A stretch of 64,000 bases of DNA, taken from contig CM043963.1 of NCBI GenBank assembly GCA_014529385.2, positions 99,683,412-99,747,411 of the forward strand. The letters are read 5' to 3'. The position numbers were made by a program, and so were the translations under genes. This document shows positions 34,175 through 44,460 of this stretch, one piece after another (positions within the stretch are counted from its first letter, which is position 1; the number at the start of each line of letters is the position of its first letter). The notes beneath the pieces were generated by a model. That model saw nothing but the letters and a program-made list of their open reading frames with translations. It had not been told where the DNA came from and made no database searches. Source of the DNA: Adiantum capillus-veneris. Its lineage: Eukaryota > Streptophyta > Polypodiopsida > Polypodiales > Pteridaceae.

Positions 34175-34648
34175 ATGGTGAGGCCTAGCTCCTCTTCCTT
34201 TTTTTCTCCATTCCTTTTAGTGAAAAAGGAAGATGGTACATACCGTATGTGTGTGGACTATCAAGCACTAAACCAAATCACTATCAAAAACAGATTTCTC
34301 GTGCCTTGGGTAGAAGATATGTATGATAAGCTACAAGGCTCTACCTACTTTAGTAGGATTGACCTACTAAAATGCGGTCTTGGGTTCAATACAGATGAAC
34401 GGGTCTTGGGCATTTATAAGAAAGAGCTTTTAGCTGTTCTACATGTCCTAGACACATGGAAGCACTATTTATTGGGGACTCCATTCATTTTACGAACAGA
34501 CCACCAAAGTCTCAAGTACTTCATGACGCAAACCAAGATTTCTGACAAACAAATGAGGTGGACAAATTTTCTTTCGCAATTTTATTTTCATATTGCTCAC
34601 ATTGCTGGTAAGCACAATCAAGTTATGTGTTACCCACCTTCTTCATGA
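34175..34648 (+). pseudogene. gypsy RT-RNase H fusion made by deletion
   Basis: One open frame joins the RT fingers (FLLVKKEDGTYRMCVDYQAL, then DKLQGSTYFSRIDLL) directly to the RNase H C-terminal half (GIYKKELLAVLHVLDTWKHYL, FILRTDHQSLKYF). The RT palm with the catalytic YVDD box and the first half of RNase H are absent. The junction is at about 34368-34400. The frame remains open across the deletion, which is unusual but probably chance. Confidence 0.85.
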
Positions 34649-34649
34649 G

Positions 34650-35805
34650 AAAGTCATGTATGAATCCCATGCTCCTTCCTATGCGGGGCATAGAGGCATT
34701 CAACCTACTCTTCGAGGAGTAGAGACGTACCTCTATTGGCCTACCATGAAAGTGGACATACAAGAGTATGTTTCAAAATGTGTATATCCATGGATTTTAC
34801 CTTTGGATTACCCAAGTCTATCCATGGGAATACGGAAAAATGGACAATAGTCGATAGGTTTAGTAGGCAATCACACTTTATTCCTGTCAAAAAGACTATG
34901 AAGGCACACCAAATGACAATCCTCTTCATATCTAAGATTTTCAAACACCGTGGATTACCAACATCCATCATGTCAGATAGAGATCCTAGAATGACCAGTA
35001 ATTTTTAGTAGAAAGGTCTCTTTGAAAATCTAGGTACAAGATTGAATTTCTCTTCGGCTTATCACCCACAAATGGATGGCCACAGTGAGATAGCCTATCT
35101 TACGATAATCTACTAAATTAAGACTTATGTTACAGAAGTAGATCAACACTCACAATGAGAAGTACTTACCCCTTGTAGAGTATGCATACAATAATACTGT
35201 CCACACTACTACGGGAAAAGCACCTTTTGAGATCATAGAGGGAAGACCTAAAAGTCCCTTGCTACTTAAAGTACATGGGAAGATCTTCACTGCTGATGAG
35301 TATAGTCGTGACCTACAAGATTTTTTTCAAAAGGTTAAGGAGGCTATATCAATCTCTCAACCAAGGCAAAAAGCTGTGCTGACAAGCACAGAAGGGCCTT
35401 AACATTCAAAGAAAATGATTGGTTCTTACTTAAGTTTCCCAAGGCTCGATTGATTAAACGACGGGCAAAAATCCTATGGGCCATCAAAAGTATTATGCTG
35501 AACTAGCAAAAAGATACTATGGTCCTTTTCAAATCTTGAAGCCAATCAATGACATGACTTATCAACTCAAGTTGCCCAACCATTGGCTCATACACAATGC
35601 TTTTCATGTGAGCCTACTTAATCCCTACAAAGGAAGGCCACCAAGAGAACCAATTATTGAAGACCCTCCAAAAATTGAAGACCAAGAAGAGGTGCTACAA
35701 CCCAAAGCTATCCTTCGGCACGAAGACATGGTACTACAACATGGTAAGATTATCCGAAGGTATCTTATTAAGTTCAAAAATTATCCTTTTGAACATGCTA
35801 GATGA
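34650..35805 (+). pseudogene. gypsy integrase with chromodomain-like tail
   Basis: The zinc-binding N-terminus is visible as YAGHRGIQPTLRGVETYLYWPTM (34680-34750). The core has WTIVDRFSRQSHFIPVKKTM and LPTSIMSDRDPRMTSNF (34840-35008, the second catalytic Asp in SDRDP). The C-terminus at 35476-35805 has [25 protein letters not shown] and a chromodomain-like [17 protein letters not shown]. The segment carrying the CPTCQ-type Cys pair and the first Asp is deleted or rearranged near 34785. Several stops occur. Confidence 0.82.
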
Positions 35806-37373
35806 ATGCAATAAAGCTTAAGTATAGTATGAACCTTGTCAATGCTTACAATGCTACACTAGAGTAAGCAAATGTAAATGCTTTCTAAATGAACAATGTT
35901 TTTTTCTTATAAGACTAATCCTCTTTTGTGCAAAAATTTTAAATAGTATGCATGCTTAGAATCCTGTTTGTGATGACAACGTCACCCAAACACCAAGTAG
36001 AATTTGTCTCTCTACTTTGGGAGTATGATATGGACTAAAGAGCATACATGCTTGCAGTAGCTACGTCTCCCAAGCACCAACTGGACTAGTCATCCATTCT
36101 GGAATGATGTCGTAGGGTGAAAAGGGATCCTTTACCTACTAAGGAATGTAGACTAATGACTAAGACTTTATCTCTTCTACCTTATAGTCAAGGACAACTA
36201 TGATTTCAAGAGATAGGTAATGTCAAAAAATCTAATATCTAACCAATCCAAACGATTTTCTCATATTAAACTAATCATTTAATGTGCGATAATAAACGGG
36301 AGCAAGGTTTAGAATATAGACATGTGATTATGGATCTGTCTCAACACGGGGCCAATGTTAAAGGGGTCCAAATGAGAGATGGTCTGTTAAAGAGCAATGC
36401 TGTCTAATGGAACTTAAAGACCTTAGGGTTAGCTTCATTAAAGACCTCCAAAATTTAGTGTTAAAAAGTCCTTTGACCTTAGGCAAGCTATGGCTGACCT
36501 TGAGGTGGGAATCCTACACAAGCATGAGGTGCTTGTCGTGCTTGCTAACTAAGGTGCTTAAGGTGTTTGTGGGAGCCTTGCCCAAGCTTGAGGTTCTTCT
36601 CAAGCTTAAATGACTAAGGTTCTTGAAGTGTTCAATTCAAACATGATCTCTTAAGAGGCATAAACGATTTTCATGCTTAAATGACTAAGGTGCTTGAAAT
36701 GTTCAATTCAAACATGATATCTTAAGAGGCATAAAAGACACATGTCAAGATCCTCCCCATGTGGACCTCATGATGTGCTTAAATCCTATTGGATAGGCTT
36801 TAAAGGGTCCAATGAGAATTTAGATGTACAAAAATATATAATTAAGTTCTTTCTCTCAAAGAGGAAAAAGAGGACACATGTCCAAATGATATAATTAAAT
36901 AATACAAAAGAGAGAGAGAGAGAGGGGTGGACCAAGCATGAGAGGGGGGTATACTCCCCCCCCCCCCCCCCCACACACACACACTTTCATTGTGTGAAGT
37001 GCAAAGTGCAAGAGCTCGATCTCCTTCTCTAAGCTTGTTGAGAAGTTGAGAGCCTACACCAACACTCTTGGCTATGGAATGCAAATCCAACCAAGAGTCA
37101 TGCTTCAATGTTTAAGCTTGCCATCTTCTTCATCTTCATTAATATGCTATTATGCTATGCTAAGCAAGAAGAGTGATGATAAGTGAGGAACTATTTCTTT
37201 CTCCTACAAGTGATTCTTCTTCCTCTTCCCTACCCTCATTCCCCGCTGGCTCTCTCCACCTTCGAAGGTGTTTGAGGCCTTGGGACTGAGGCTTGTGATA
37301 GTAATGTTTTTTGCAAAGTTTATGTTATTGTCGTGATGCATGAAGCTTTCCATCTTCATTGCATCACCTAGGA
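35806..37373 (+). repeat. Putative 3' flank/LTR of gypsy element
   Basis: Non-coding. A purine-rich CTTTGGGAGTATGATATGG at about 36018 resembles a polypurine tract followed by an LTR start, but no matching 5' LTR is visible. It contains a 71-bp tandem duplication (36605-36746), a 17-C run (36956-36972), and a segment at about 36930-37195 that recurs in reverse at 55465-55735 inside another gypsy element. It ends in the 22-bp block shared with about 31350. Confidence 0.4.
36605..36746. repeat. 71-bp tandem duplication
   Basis: CTTAAATGACTAAGG starts at 36605 and at 36676. The two units share GTTCAATTCAAACATGAT and CTTAAGAGGCATAAA and differ at only a few bases. It lies in the putative gypsy LTR. 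Confidence 0.85.
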
Positions 37374-37887
37374 GGGCAAGATGCAAATGGTTATCAAAAA
37401 ACCTAAAGATTTTGCCCTCCTCTCTAAAGATTTAAAAATTACAAAAGACAAGAAAACTCTTCCTAGATATGGAGATTCTGTTGTTGATTCTAGCTGCAAT
37501 TCTCTAGCTTGAGATGCAAGAACTGCATGGCATCGATCGTCTGCATAGAATCGTTCCCAAGAAGCTTTGGATCAAGGAGCCATTTCAGCAAGCTAGATAT
37601 GGCTATGGAGGGGGGAAACAACAACAATTGCTTGCTAGGAGATAGATTTTAACGAAGAAGAAGATTCTTGCTTAACTTAATGGAATGCATTGTAAAATAA
37701 ATCATACCTCTTAACAGGATGACGTAGAGCCTTTTTCTGTGGCGGTACTTGAGAAGCTTGACAGCGACGGTTGAGAATTAGCTAAGGTATTATCACCAAC
37801 AATACACTTAGAGAATGATATACTTTTACAACCAACATAAAAAATCCATCAATATGTTGTGTGTTTGTGTGTGCATGCATGCATGCA

Positions 37888-37959
<72 letters not shown>

Positions 37960-38275
37960 CACAATACAATACACCCGCAACAGTCGAGCTACCTTCATTC
38001 AGGGATACTAAGCGGAAAAACCACGACACAAATGTACTTTCGAGTCCATACGTCCAAAATCAACCCTCTAGCCCCCAGTTCCATGCATATCTTCCACCTT
38101 AAAAAAACACCCTTCCACGGCAAATCTTCATTGGCCAAAGCCATGTTAGCAAAATTCCGCCCCTTAAGCCCTACCTTAATGGAAGTGTCAACAAAAACAC
38201 TTGCTGTGAGGACAAAACATTTCTACGACATAAAGTCGACATCCCGCACAAGCAAAAATTTTGCTTGTCACCCAA
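37374..38275. other. Gene-free interval upstream of copia E4 and ALG6
   Basis: No domain was recognised. It contains a compound microsatellite (37858-37959). Its last ~300 bp (37965-38275) would have been the sequence immediately upstream of the ALG6 start before copia E4 inserted, and may hold the original ALG6 promoter and 5' UTR. No core promoter motif was identified with confidence. Confidence 0.45.
37858..37959. repeat. Compound microsatellite (GT)n(GCAT)n(GT)n(GA)n
   Basis: GT repeats, then four GCAT units (37873-37890), then about 22 GT units, then about 12 GA units. The alternating part could form Z-DNA. The repeat generates artificial open frames on both strands. Confidence 0.95.
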
Positions 38276-38280
38276 CATAC
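38276..38280. repeat. TSD CATAC, left copy
   Basis: CATAC at 38276-38280 and 43926-43930 flanks copia E4 exactly. Confidence 0.95.
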
Positions 38281-38614
38281 TGTAAAAGTAACTTATTACT
38301 TTATTAAGTGTGGACTTCTTTCCACCTACCTCTATTCCCTAATTCCCACATGGACCCCTTCCACCTATGTAAGTCTCAACATGTGTCTATTCCCACCAAC
38401 CTATAACTCACATGTGATGGATAATCCTCACTCCCTCAACTTGTATATATATCCCATTAGCTGCCCTCATTTGTAACAGGGTGTTCTTTCTCCATTCAAG
38501 TGCAATCTATTGTCATTGCTCTATTTCTATCTTGCACTCGCTTATGTCTTGACATTAGCATATTAAATTAATAGTGATATTAATCAAATTTAAGTTAATC
38601 TCTAAGTTCTCACA
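38281..38614 (+). repeat. Left LTR of copia E4
   Basis: 334 bp, TGTAAAAGTAAC...TTCTCACA. A TATA-like TTGTATATATATCC lies at about 38440. Confidence 0.95.
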
Positions 38615-38626
38615 TGGTATCAGAGC
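38615..38626 (+). other. Primer binding site of copia E4
   Basis: TGGTATCAGAGC, perfect for the initiator-Met tRNA 3' end, directly after the LTR. Confidence 0.95.
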
Positions 38627-38737
38627 TCTAGAACTTAAGATTAGTTTTTCTAATTAGTGCTAAGAGAATTCCATCTCTCTAGCCCACACTCAAAGCCTCA
38701 CTCTCCATTATTTTTAAGGAATCCGGAACCTCGAAAG

Positions 38738-39309
38738 ATGGCCGAGTTAGCTTCTTCATCTTCTCCATCCGCCTACAAGCCCCGCTACATTATCAACAAG
38801 CTTAACGGCACAAACTACCAAGTGTGGAAGATTCGGATGGAACTCTACCTCACTCAGCTGCAACTTTGGCATGTCACGTCAGGAGTCGAAGAGCAACCTG
38901 ACCACCCCGAAGACCCCGAAGACAAAGATTCAACATACTTCATCGACACCTATAATACTTGGCATAGTAGAAACAATAGTGCCAAGATGGAGCTCATTCT
39001 TCGTTGCCAAGATCGGCAAGTCCAAATGGTGAAAAGCTAACTACTGCTAGCGCCATTTGGAAGTTCTTTGAGAAGAACTATGAGCACACTGACCTCGTCT
39101 ACCAAGTTTCCCTTATTAAGAAATTGGTAAACACTACCATGCAAGAGGGTCAGTCATCCTCCAAGTTTTTGGAGACGTGGCAAATACTTCTAGATGAAGT
39201 ACTTATCTCAAGGTTTGCCATCCCTAAAAAGCTTCAAAGTATGCTCTTATTGGCTTCTCTAACTGCATCATGGAGAGCCTTTATCACTACACAAGCCACC
39301 ACCGGCTAA
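38738..39309 (+). pseudogene. copia E4 gag
   Basis: The start is the Met at 38738, about 110 bp after the primer site. The N-terminal block YIINKLNGTNYQVWKIRMEL is the copia gag signature. A frameshift at about 39030 moves the rest (SAIWKFFEKNYEHTDLVYQV, KLVNTTMQEGQSSSKFLETW) to another frame, ending at 39309. The particle-forming gag domain is otherwise of typical length. Confidence 0.9.
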
Positions 39310-39403
39310 CTTGCAGCTACAAAATCTTGTAGCCAAGATCCATTAGGAGGAAACGCTTCGCGACCACACTAGCAGCTCATAGAAGTCCACAGCACTTGTC
39401 ACT

Positions 39404-39658
39404 ATGACAAGAAACTCACGCCCTTACAACAGCAAGAAGCCTCAACATTCGGCCCCTCCTCGACAACACAATAATTCTGGAAGAAAGTCACAATTTCAAA
39501 GCCACCACAATCACCAAACTTCAAAGAAATGCACCAACTGTCATCGCTTTGGACACCTCACAAAGGACTGTCAGCAACCATGCAATCAAGGTAATCGTCC
39601 TATCTCTCACCCTAATCTATATCCTTCTTACCCTCAAGGGGGGACACGCCATGGCTAG
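39404..39658 (+). pseudogene. copia E4 nucleocapsid with CCHC knuckle
   Basis: A basic, Ser/Gln/His-rich stretch followed by CTNCHRFGHLTKDC at about 39533-39574, a complete CX2CX4HX4C zinc knuckle for RNA binding. It is separated from gag by stops at about 39307-39345. Confidence 0.88.
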
Positions 39659-39727
39659 CCATCTCCTTTTATTTATGGTCAAGCTCATTATGCTGACATA
39701 TCTACTTATGATAGCCCATCTTATCCT

Positions 39728-40120
39728 TTGCAAGTATATGCCACCACTATAGCTACTTCATATCCCAATATCTGGCTACTTGATATGGGCGCCACCCATC
39801 ATATGACATATCACCTACACTGGCTATCCAACATCACTCATCTAGAATACCCTCTAGAAGTATGCCTCGGTGATAACAACATCCAGCTCGCCAAAGCCTA
39901 TGGAGATGTTGTCATTAACCTACCTAATGGCCTACACACGACTATTTCTCACTTATATTATGTCCCTGGTCTCAAGAAAAATCTCATCTCTGTGAGCGAG
40001 CTAACCGACAACGGCATCATCAGTAAATTCATGCGAGAATGCTGCCACATTTTGGCACTAAACAAAGATGGTCAATATGTCACACTTTTGGTCCCCAAAA
40101 CTGGGCGTCTTTATCCATAG
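39728..40120 (+). pseudogene. copia E4 aspartic protease
   Basis: IWLLDMGATHHMTYH at about 39770-39815 holds the active site, with DMG in place of the usual DSG. LPNGLHTTISHLYYVPGLKKNLISVSEL matches the protease C-terminal block. The Ser-to-Met change beside the catalytic Asp could reduce activity. A stop at 40118 ends the frame before GAG-pre-integrase. Confidence 0.88.
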
Positions 40121-40159
40121 GGTGACTCATCGCCTGCACATGCATCTGCATCATCCATA

Positions 40160-41290
40160 AAAACACAAGAAAACACACTCAAATGGCATTATAGACTAGG
40201 ACATATTTCTCAATATGTTTTGCACCAACTCACTCATCGCCAACTTGCACTAGGTCTTCCCAAGCACCTCACTCACATCACACTTTGTGAGGGCTGCATT
40301 CTTGCTAAAGCACATCATGTCCCATTCCCCACTGCATCATCACGAGCCATTGCACCTCTCGACCTCATCCACTCTGATGTTTGTGGCCCATTGCCCGTCA
40401 ACTCCCTCTTTGGCAATAAGTATATGCTTACTTTTATACATGATTTCTCAAAATACACAACTACTTACTACATGGCCAAGAAATCCTCAACCTTCTCTCA
40501 TTTTTGCACATTCAAGGCATTAGTTGAGACTAAACATGGCTGCCACATTAAAACTCTCCGCACAGATCATGGTGAGGAATACACTTCTCATGCATTCAAA
40601 GATCTATGTCTTTCTGCTGGTATTCGACATGAATTCTCCATCACCAACCACCCACAAAAAAACGGTCTTGCCGAGTGCAAGAATCACACACTATTTGAAG
40701 CTGCTCGTGCCATGCTTCTTCAAGCTGGCCTCCCAGACACCTATTGGGAAGAAGCTACCGCCACTGCGTGCTACATTCAACACCGCATTCCATCCACCTG
40801 CAATCCTACTACTACACCCTACACCCTCTGGCACGATCACCCACCTCATCTTGGCCACCTTCCCATCTTTGGAAGCATTGCATACCCACTTGTGATGCAA
40901 CCTTTATCAAAACTATCACAACGTGCTCAACGCACAACTTTTGTCGGCTATGGTGATCGCTTTGGCATCAAGGCATACCGCCACTGCGTGCTACATTCAA
41001 AACCGCATTCCATCCACCTGCAATCCTACTACTACACCCTACACCCTCTGGCACGGTCACCCACCTCATCTTGGCCACCTTCGCATCTTTGGAAGCATTG
41101 CATACCCACTTGTGGTGCAACCTTTATCAAAACTATCACAACGTGCTCAACGCACAACTTTTGTCGGCTATGGTGATCACTTTGGCATCAAGGCATACCG
41201 CCTCTATATCCCAGATCATCACAAGTTTATCTTTGCCCGCACCGTCGTCTTTGATGAAGAATTCATCAAACTCAGGCAAATCTTCTCCAC
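40160..41290 (+). pseudogene. copia E4 integrase with 220-bp internal duplication
   Basis: The GAG-pre-integrase block WHYRLGHIS and CEGCILAKAHHVPF precede the core: LIHSDVCGPLP, LRTDHGEEYTSHAFK and a GLAECKNHTLFEAARAML block, giving D, D and E. The following region (40756-40975) is repeated head to tail at 40976-41195. The 220-bp unit is not a multiple of three, so the second copy is read out of frame from the first. The true C-terminus (GIKAYRLYIPDHHKFIFARTVVF) is reached only in the second copy. Confidence 0.9.
40756..41195. repeat. 220-bp tandem duplication within integrase
   Basis: Unit 1 is 40756-40975 and unit 2 is 40976-41195, differing at 5 positions by eye (about 98 percent). TACCGCC occurs at the start of each unit and just after the second, so the duplication joins at a 7-bp microhomology. 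Confidence 0.93.
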
Positions 41291-41769
41291 CATCACACCC
41301 TACATTCTCATCACCAGTCCACTCTTCTCATCAATCTTTGTTGACGGCCTCACCCACACACACACCCATGAAAATTTCCCACCCTTCTAGGCACAATCTT
41401 GAGCCTCCCTTCACCATCCAAAGGCCTTTCCTCATCGCCCATCCACCTCCTCATGTCTCGCATTCTCATGCACAACCAATCGGCAACACTTCTGCACCAC
41501 CTCTTGCACCCATCTCCTCACAGTTGACACCATCACCAACACCGTCCGTCCCAACTGCCGCTACTTCCATCACACCGCAAACACTCGGTGCTCCACCTCG
41601 TGAGGTCCCATCACCTTCGCTACCGGTCTCACCTTCACAATTGCCATCTTTTTTCTGAAACTCCCACGAAGCCTTGCCAGTTACTCCCATCCCAGCAGAC
41701 GTCAACGAAGTCGAGCCCCATAGCTCTACTTCTGCCACCTCGCCATCGTAACACACTTCGGCTATACAC

Positions 41770-43482
41770 TTGGACCAAGCCGCCTCTAGCTCGCATGGCC
41801 GCACCCGCTCTCTTCACGAGATCTATGAAGCCACCAATTTCTTTGTTGTCCTCAGTGATGAAATGATTCTTGAACATCCACCAGAGCCTCTTGAAGATGC
41901 CCTTCCCCTCTCTGTTCTCGATGCCCTCGCTTCTAGCGAGAGTAAGGAGTGGCATGCCACCATATTGGATGAACTCCAAGCCCTCAAAGAAGCTAACACT
42001 TGGGAGCTTGTGCCGCCTCCTAAGAATCATAACATTGCCTCTTGCAAATGGCTATTAAAGAAGAAATACCACCCCAACGGCTCAGTTGATCACTACAAGG
42101 CATGCCTTGTCGCTCGCAGCTTTACTCAACAACAAGGTGTGGATTACTTAGACACCTATTCGCCAGTACTGAGTATGACTGCATTTCGGCTTCTTATTGC
42201 ACTTGCTGCTAAGTTCAATCTTCTTTTACATCATCTTGATATAAAAAATGCATTCTTACATGGCTTGCTCCAAGAGCTCATCTATATGCTACAACCTCCT
42301 CATTTTGAAGACCCTCACCACCCTGATTATGTATGTAAATTGCATAAGCCCATTTATGGCTTAAAACAGTCTGCACGAGAGTGGTACATCCGCATGCACC
42401 ACTACTTGCTCAAATGTGGCTGGGAACGTCTTATAGCAGACTACAATATCTACATATGGCAGACCTCTAAAGGCATGACTATCTTAGGCCTCTTTGTGGA
42501 TGACATTCCTCTTCTTGGCACATCAGAGTACATGTTGCTACAAGCAATTGATTGCATCTCTCATGAATTCCCAGTAACTGACAAAGGATCTATGACTTAT
42601 TTTCTCGGCATTGAAGTCATAAGAGATCTAGCAGGTAAATTTATTCAATTATCCCAATCCAAATACATTGAAGAACTCCTCCTCTTCTATGGTATGTCTA
42701 CTTCAACCCCTGAGTTTACCCCTTTGCCTGTTAAGCACAAGCTTGCTCCCGAATTTCATGATTACACTCACACTGATGCACTCTACTGCCCATTCTTTCA
42801 TTTCCCAAAATTCTACGGACAATTACGTTATCTTATCTCTTGCATCCGTTTCGATCTTTGCTACACATGCCATATCCTCTCTCGCTCTATGTCAAAGCCC
42901 TGTAAAGTGCACAAGCAAGCTGCAAAGCGCACCCTTCGCTACTTACGCACCACTCAACACTATGCCCTCACTTACTATTACGACCCCTCTAGCCCCATCT
43001 CTATTTCAGGATATGTTGATGCCAACTAGGTTGACGATGACCCTCGATGTTTTTCTACAGGGGGCTATGTATTCACTTTGGCTGGTGGTCCTATCTCTTG
43101 GCAAGCCAAAAGACAATCTTCTATTGCAAGTTCTTCTACTGAAGCGGAATACGTTGCTGCTGCTCTTGCCTCCCGCGAGGCTCTTTGGATCTCTGAATTG
43201 ATCAACGAATTGAAGCTACCATTCAATATCTCTACTGATCCAATCACTCTTTTTTTTGATAATCAGTCTACCATCGCACTTACAGAATCACCTTCCTTCT
43301 CATCCAACCTCAAACACATTAAGATAAGCTTTCATCTCTTGAAAGAATTAGTCGTAAATAGCTTCATCAAGCTAGTGTATGTTCCATTTGCAGAAAATTG
43401 CGCAGACTTTCTCACCAAGTCTGTGCCCGTCACTAAACAAACAACCTCATCTCGTAATTTGAGTTTGATCCCTGTTGGATGA
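41770..43482 (+). pseudogene. copia E4 reverse transcriptase and RNase H
   Basis: The RT has ANTWELVPPPKNHNIASCKW, DTYSPVLSMTAFRLL, HHLDIKNAFLHG, IYGLKQSAREWY and the catalytic FVDD box at about 42496 (FVDDIPLLG). RNase H follows with ISGYVDANWV-equivalent residues and SIASSSTEAEYVAAA (43078 on). A TGG-to-TAG type stop at 43027-43029 (GATGCCAACTAG) splits RNase H. Apart from that stop the frame is open from 41770 to 43482. Confidence 0.93.
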
Positions 43483-43582
43483 ACTTCTCATTGAGGGGGG
43501 ATGGCATGTATCTACGAAATGGCTACTTCACAAAGCTTTTTGTTCATCAATCTCAATGCGTTACAACGAGAAGGGCCACCCT

Positions 43583-43592
43583 TAAGGGAGGA
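43583..43592 (+). other. Polypurine tract of copia E4
   Basis: TAAGGGAGGA immediately before the right LTR start TGTAAAAATAAC. Confidence 0.85.
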
Positions 43593-43925
43593 TGTAAAAA
43601 TAACTTATTATTTTATTAAGTGTGGACTTCTTTTCACCTACCTCTATTCCCTAATTCCCACATGGACCCCTTCCACCTATGTAAGTCTCAACATGTGTCT
43701 ATTCCCACCAACCTATAATTCACATGTGATGGATAATCCTCACTCCCTTTACTTGTATATATATCCCATTGCTGTCCTCATTTGTAACAGGGTGTTCTTT
43801 CTCCATTCAAGTGCAATCTATTGTCATTGCTCTATTTCTATCTTGTACTTTCATATGTTTTGACATTAGCATATTAATTAATAGTGATATTAATCACATT
43901 TAAGTTAATCTTTTAAGTTCTCACA
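43593..43925 (+). repeat. Right LTR of copia E4
   Basis: 333 bp, homologous to 38281-38614. Most differences are C/T. It ends TTCTCACA, followed by the TSD CATAC at 43926-43930. Confidence 0.95.
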
Positions 43926-43972
43926 CATACTACCGATCACTGCAGGAGCTTCTGTTTTCGTTATGCGTGAGG

Positions 43973-44067
43973 AATGGCCCCTCCGGCTTACAGAAACGGG
44001 ATGTTCTTACTCATTTGCGTGTTTGCCTTCTTCATACGACTGCTGGTGTCTCTTCATTCTTACTCAG
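43973..44067 (+). CDS. ALG6: ALG6 exon 1 (dolichyl-P-Glc glucosyltransferase, first part)
   Basis: ALG6 adds the first glucose to Man9GlcNAc2-PP-dolichol in the ER membrane (family GT57). Exon 1 encodes 31 residues plus one base: MAPPAYRNGMFLLICVFAFF, then IRLLVSLHSYS. The hydrophobic stretch is the expected first transmembrane helix. It ends TACTCAG|GTAGGC, a good donor. The start was chosen because it gives the full N-terminal cytosolic tip and helix. An out-of-frame ATG lies 10 bases upstream (43963). Copia E4 ends 47 bases before the start codon. Whether the copy is expressed or complete is unknown. Confidence 0.85.
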
Positions 44068-44102
44068 GTAGGCATCGACATTCTGCAAGCATGTTCTTGT
44101 TT

Positions 44103-44238
44103 TTTTCGTCGAGTAAGATGTGTTCAATGCTAATGCTGTGTGTGTTTTAAGGTGCTCAAACGCCCCCCCATTTTCGTCGAGTAAGATGTGTTCAATGCTA
44201 ATGCTGTGTGTGTTTTAAGGTGCTCAAACGCCCCCCCA
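44103..44238 (+). repeat. 68-bp tandem duplication spanning ALG6 intron 1 acceptor
   Basis: TTTTCGTCGAGTAAGATG...CAAACGCCCCCCCA occurs at 44103-44170 and 44171-44238 without visible differences. Each copy has the same branch/pyrimidine context and TTTTAAG acceptor plus the first 19 bases of exon 2. The upstream acceptor (exon start 44152) would lead to a stop within about 16 codons. Only the downstream one (44220) keeps the ALG6 frame. Confidence 0.9.
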
Positions 44239-44460
44239 TTTTGGAGATTATGAAGCACAACGACATTGGATGGAGATAACTCTGCATACGCCAGTCCAAG
44301 AGTGGTATGTCAACACTTCTCACAATGACCTGGGTTATTGGGGTCTGGATTATCCTCCGCTTACTGCGTACCAGAGCTTCTTTCACGGCCTTGCACTCAA
44401 TGCTCTTGAGCCAGACTCTGTTGCCTTGCATACATCCCGTGGCTATGAGACCCCCAGCAG
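44220..44460 (+). CDS. ALG6: ALG6 exon 2 (luminal loop with catalytic region)
   Basis: Joined to exon 1 in phase 1, it encodes GAQTPPHFGDYEAQRHWMEI, TLHTPVQEWYV, NDLGYWGLDYPPLTAYQSFF and PDSVALHTSRGYETPS. The GDYEAQRHWMEIT block is diagnostic of ALG6 rather than ALG8 and contains the conserved acidic residues of the first luminal loop used in catalysis. The acceptor is TTTTAAG|GTGCTC and the donor AGCAG|GTATAA. No stop or frameshift is present. The next expected exon (about 430 further residues of the family) was not found anywhere downstream in the window. Confidence 0.88.

Larger units (their letters stand above)
31652..35805 (+). mobile_element. Internally deleted Ty3-gypsy retrotransposon
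   Basis: The internal region runs gag (32016-33330), CCHC, protease (33490-33840), RT N-terminus (34175-34360), RNase H C-terminus (34380-34620), integrase (34650-35300) and a chromodomain-like C-terminus (35476-35805). About 1 kb of pol is missing between RT and RNase H. Frames change repeatedly. The chromodomain-like tail suggests a chromovirus-type lineage. Clear LTR pairing was not found. Confidence 0.82.
38281..43925 (+). mobile_element. Complete Ty1-copia retrotransposon E4
   Basis: A 5645-bp element with LTRs 38281-38614 and 43593-43925 (TGTAAAA...TCACA), a perfect 5-bp TSD CATAC, an initiator-Met primer site directly after the left LTR, and a purine tract before the right one. Gag, CCHC, protease, integrase, RT and RNase H are all present in copia order. 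The coding region is inactivated by frameshifts, a 220-bp tandem duplication in integrase and a stop in RNase H. LTRs differ at roughly 15 sites by eye, about 95 percent identity. Confidence 0.96.

Noticed and set aside
37858-37959. CRISPR-like or satellite array
   Set aside because: It is a simple compound microsatellite with no spacers.
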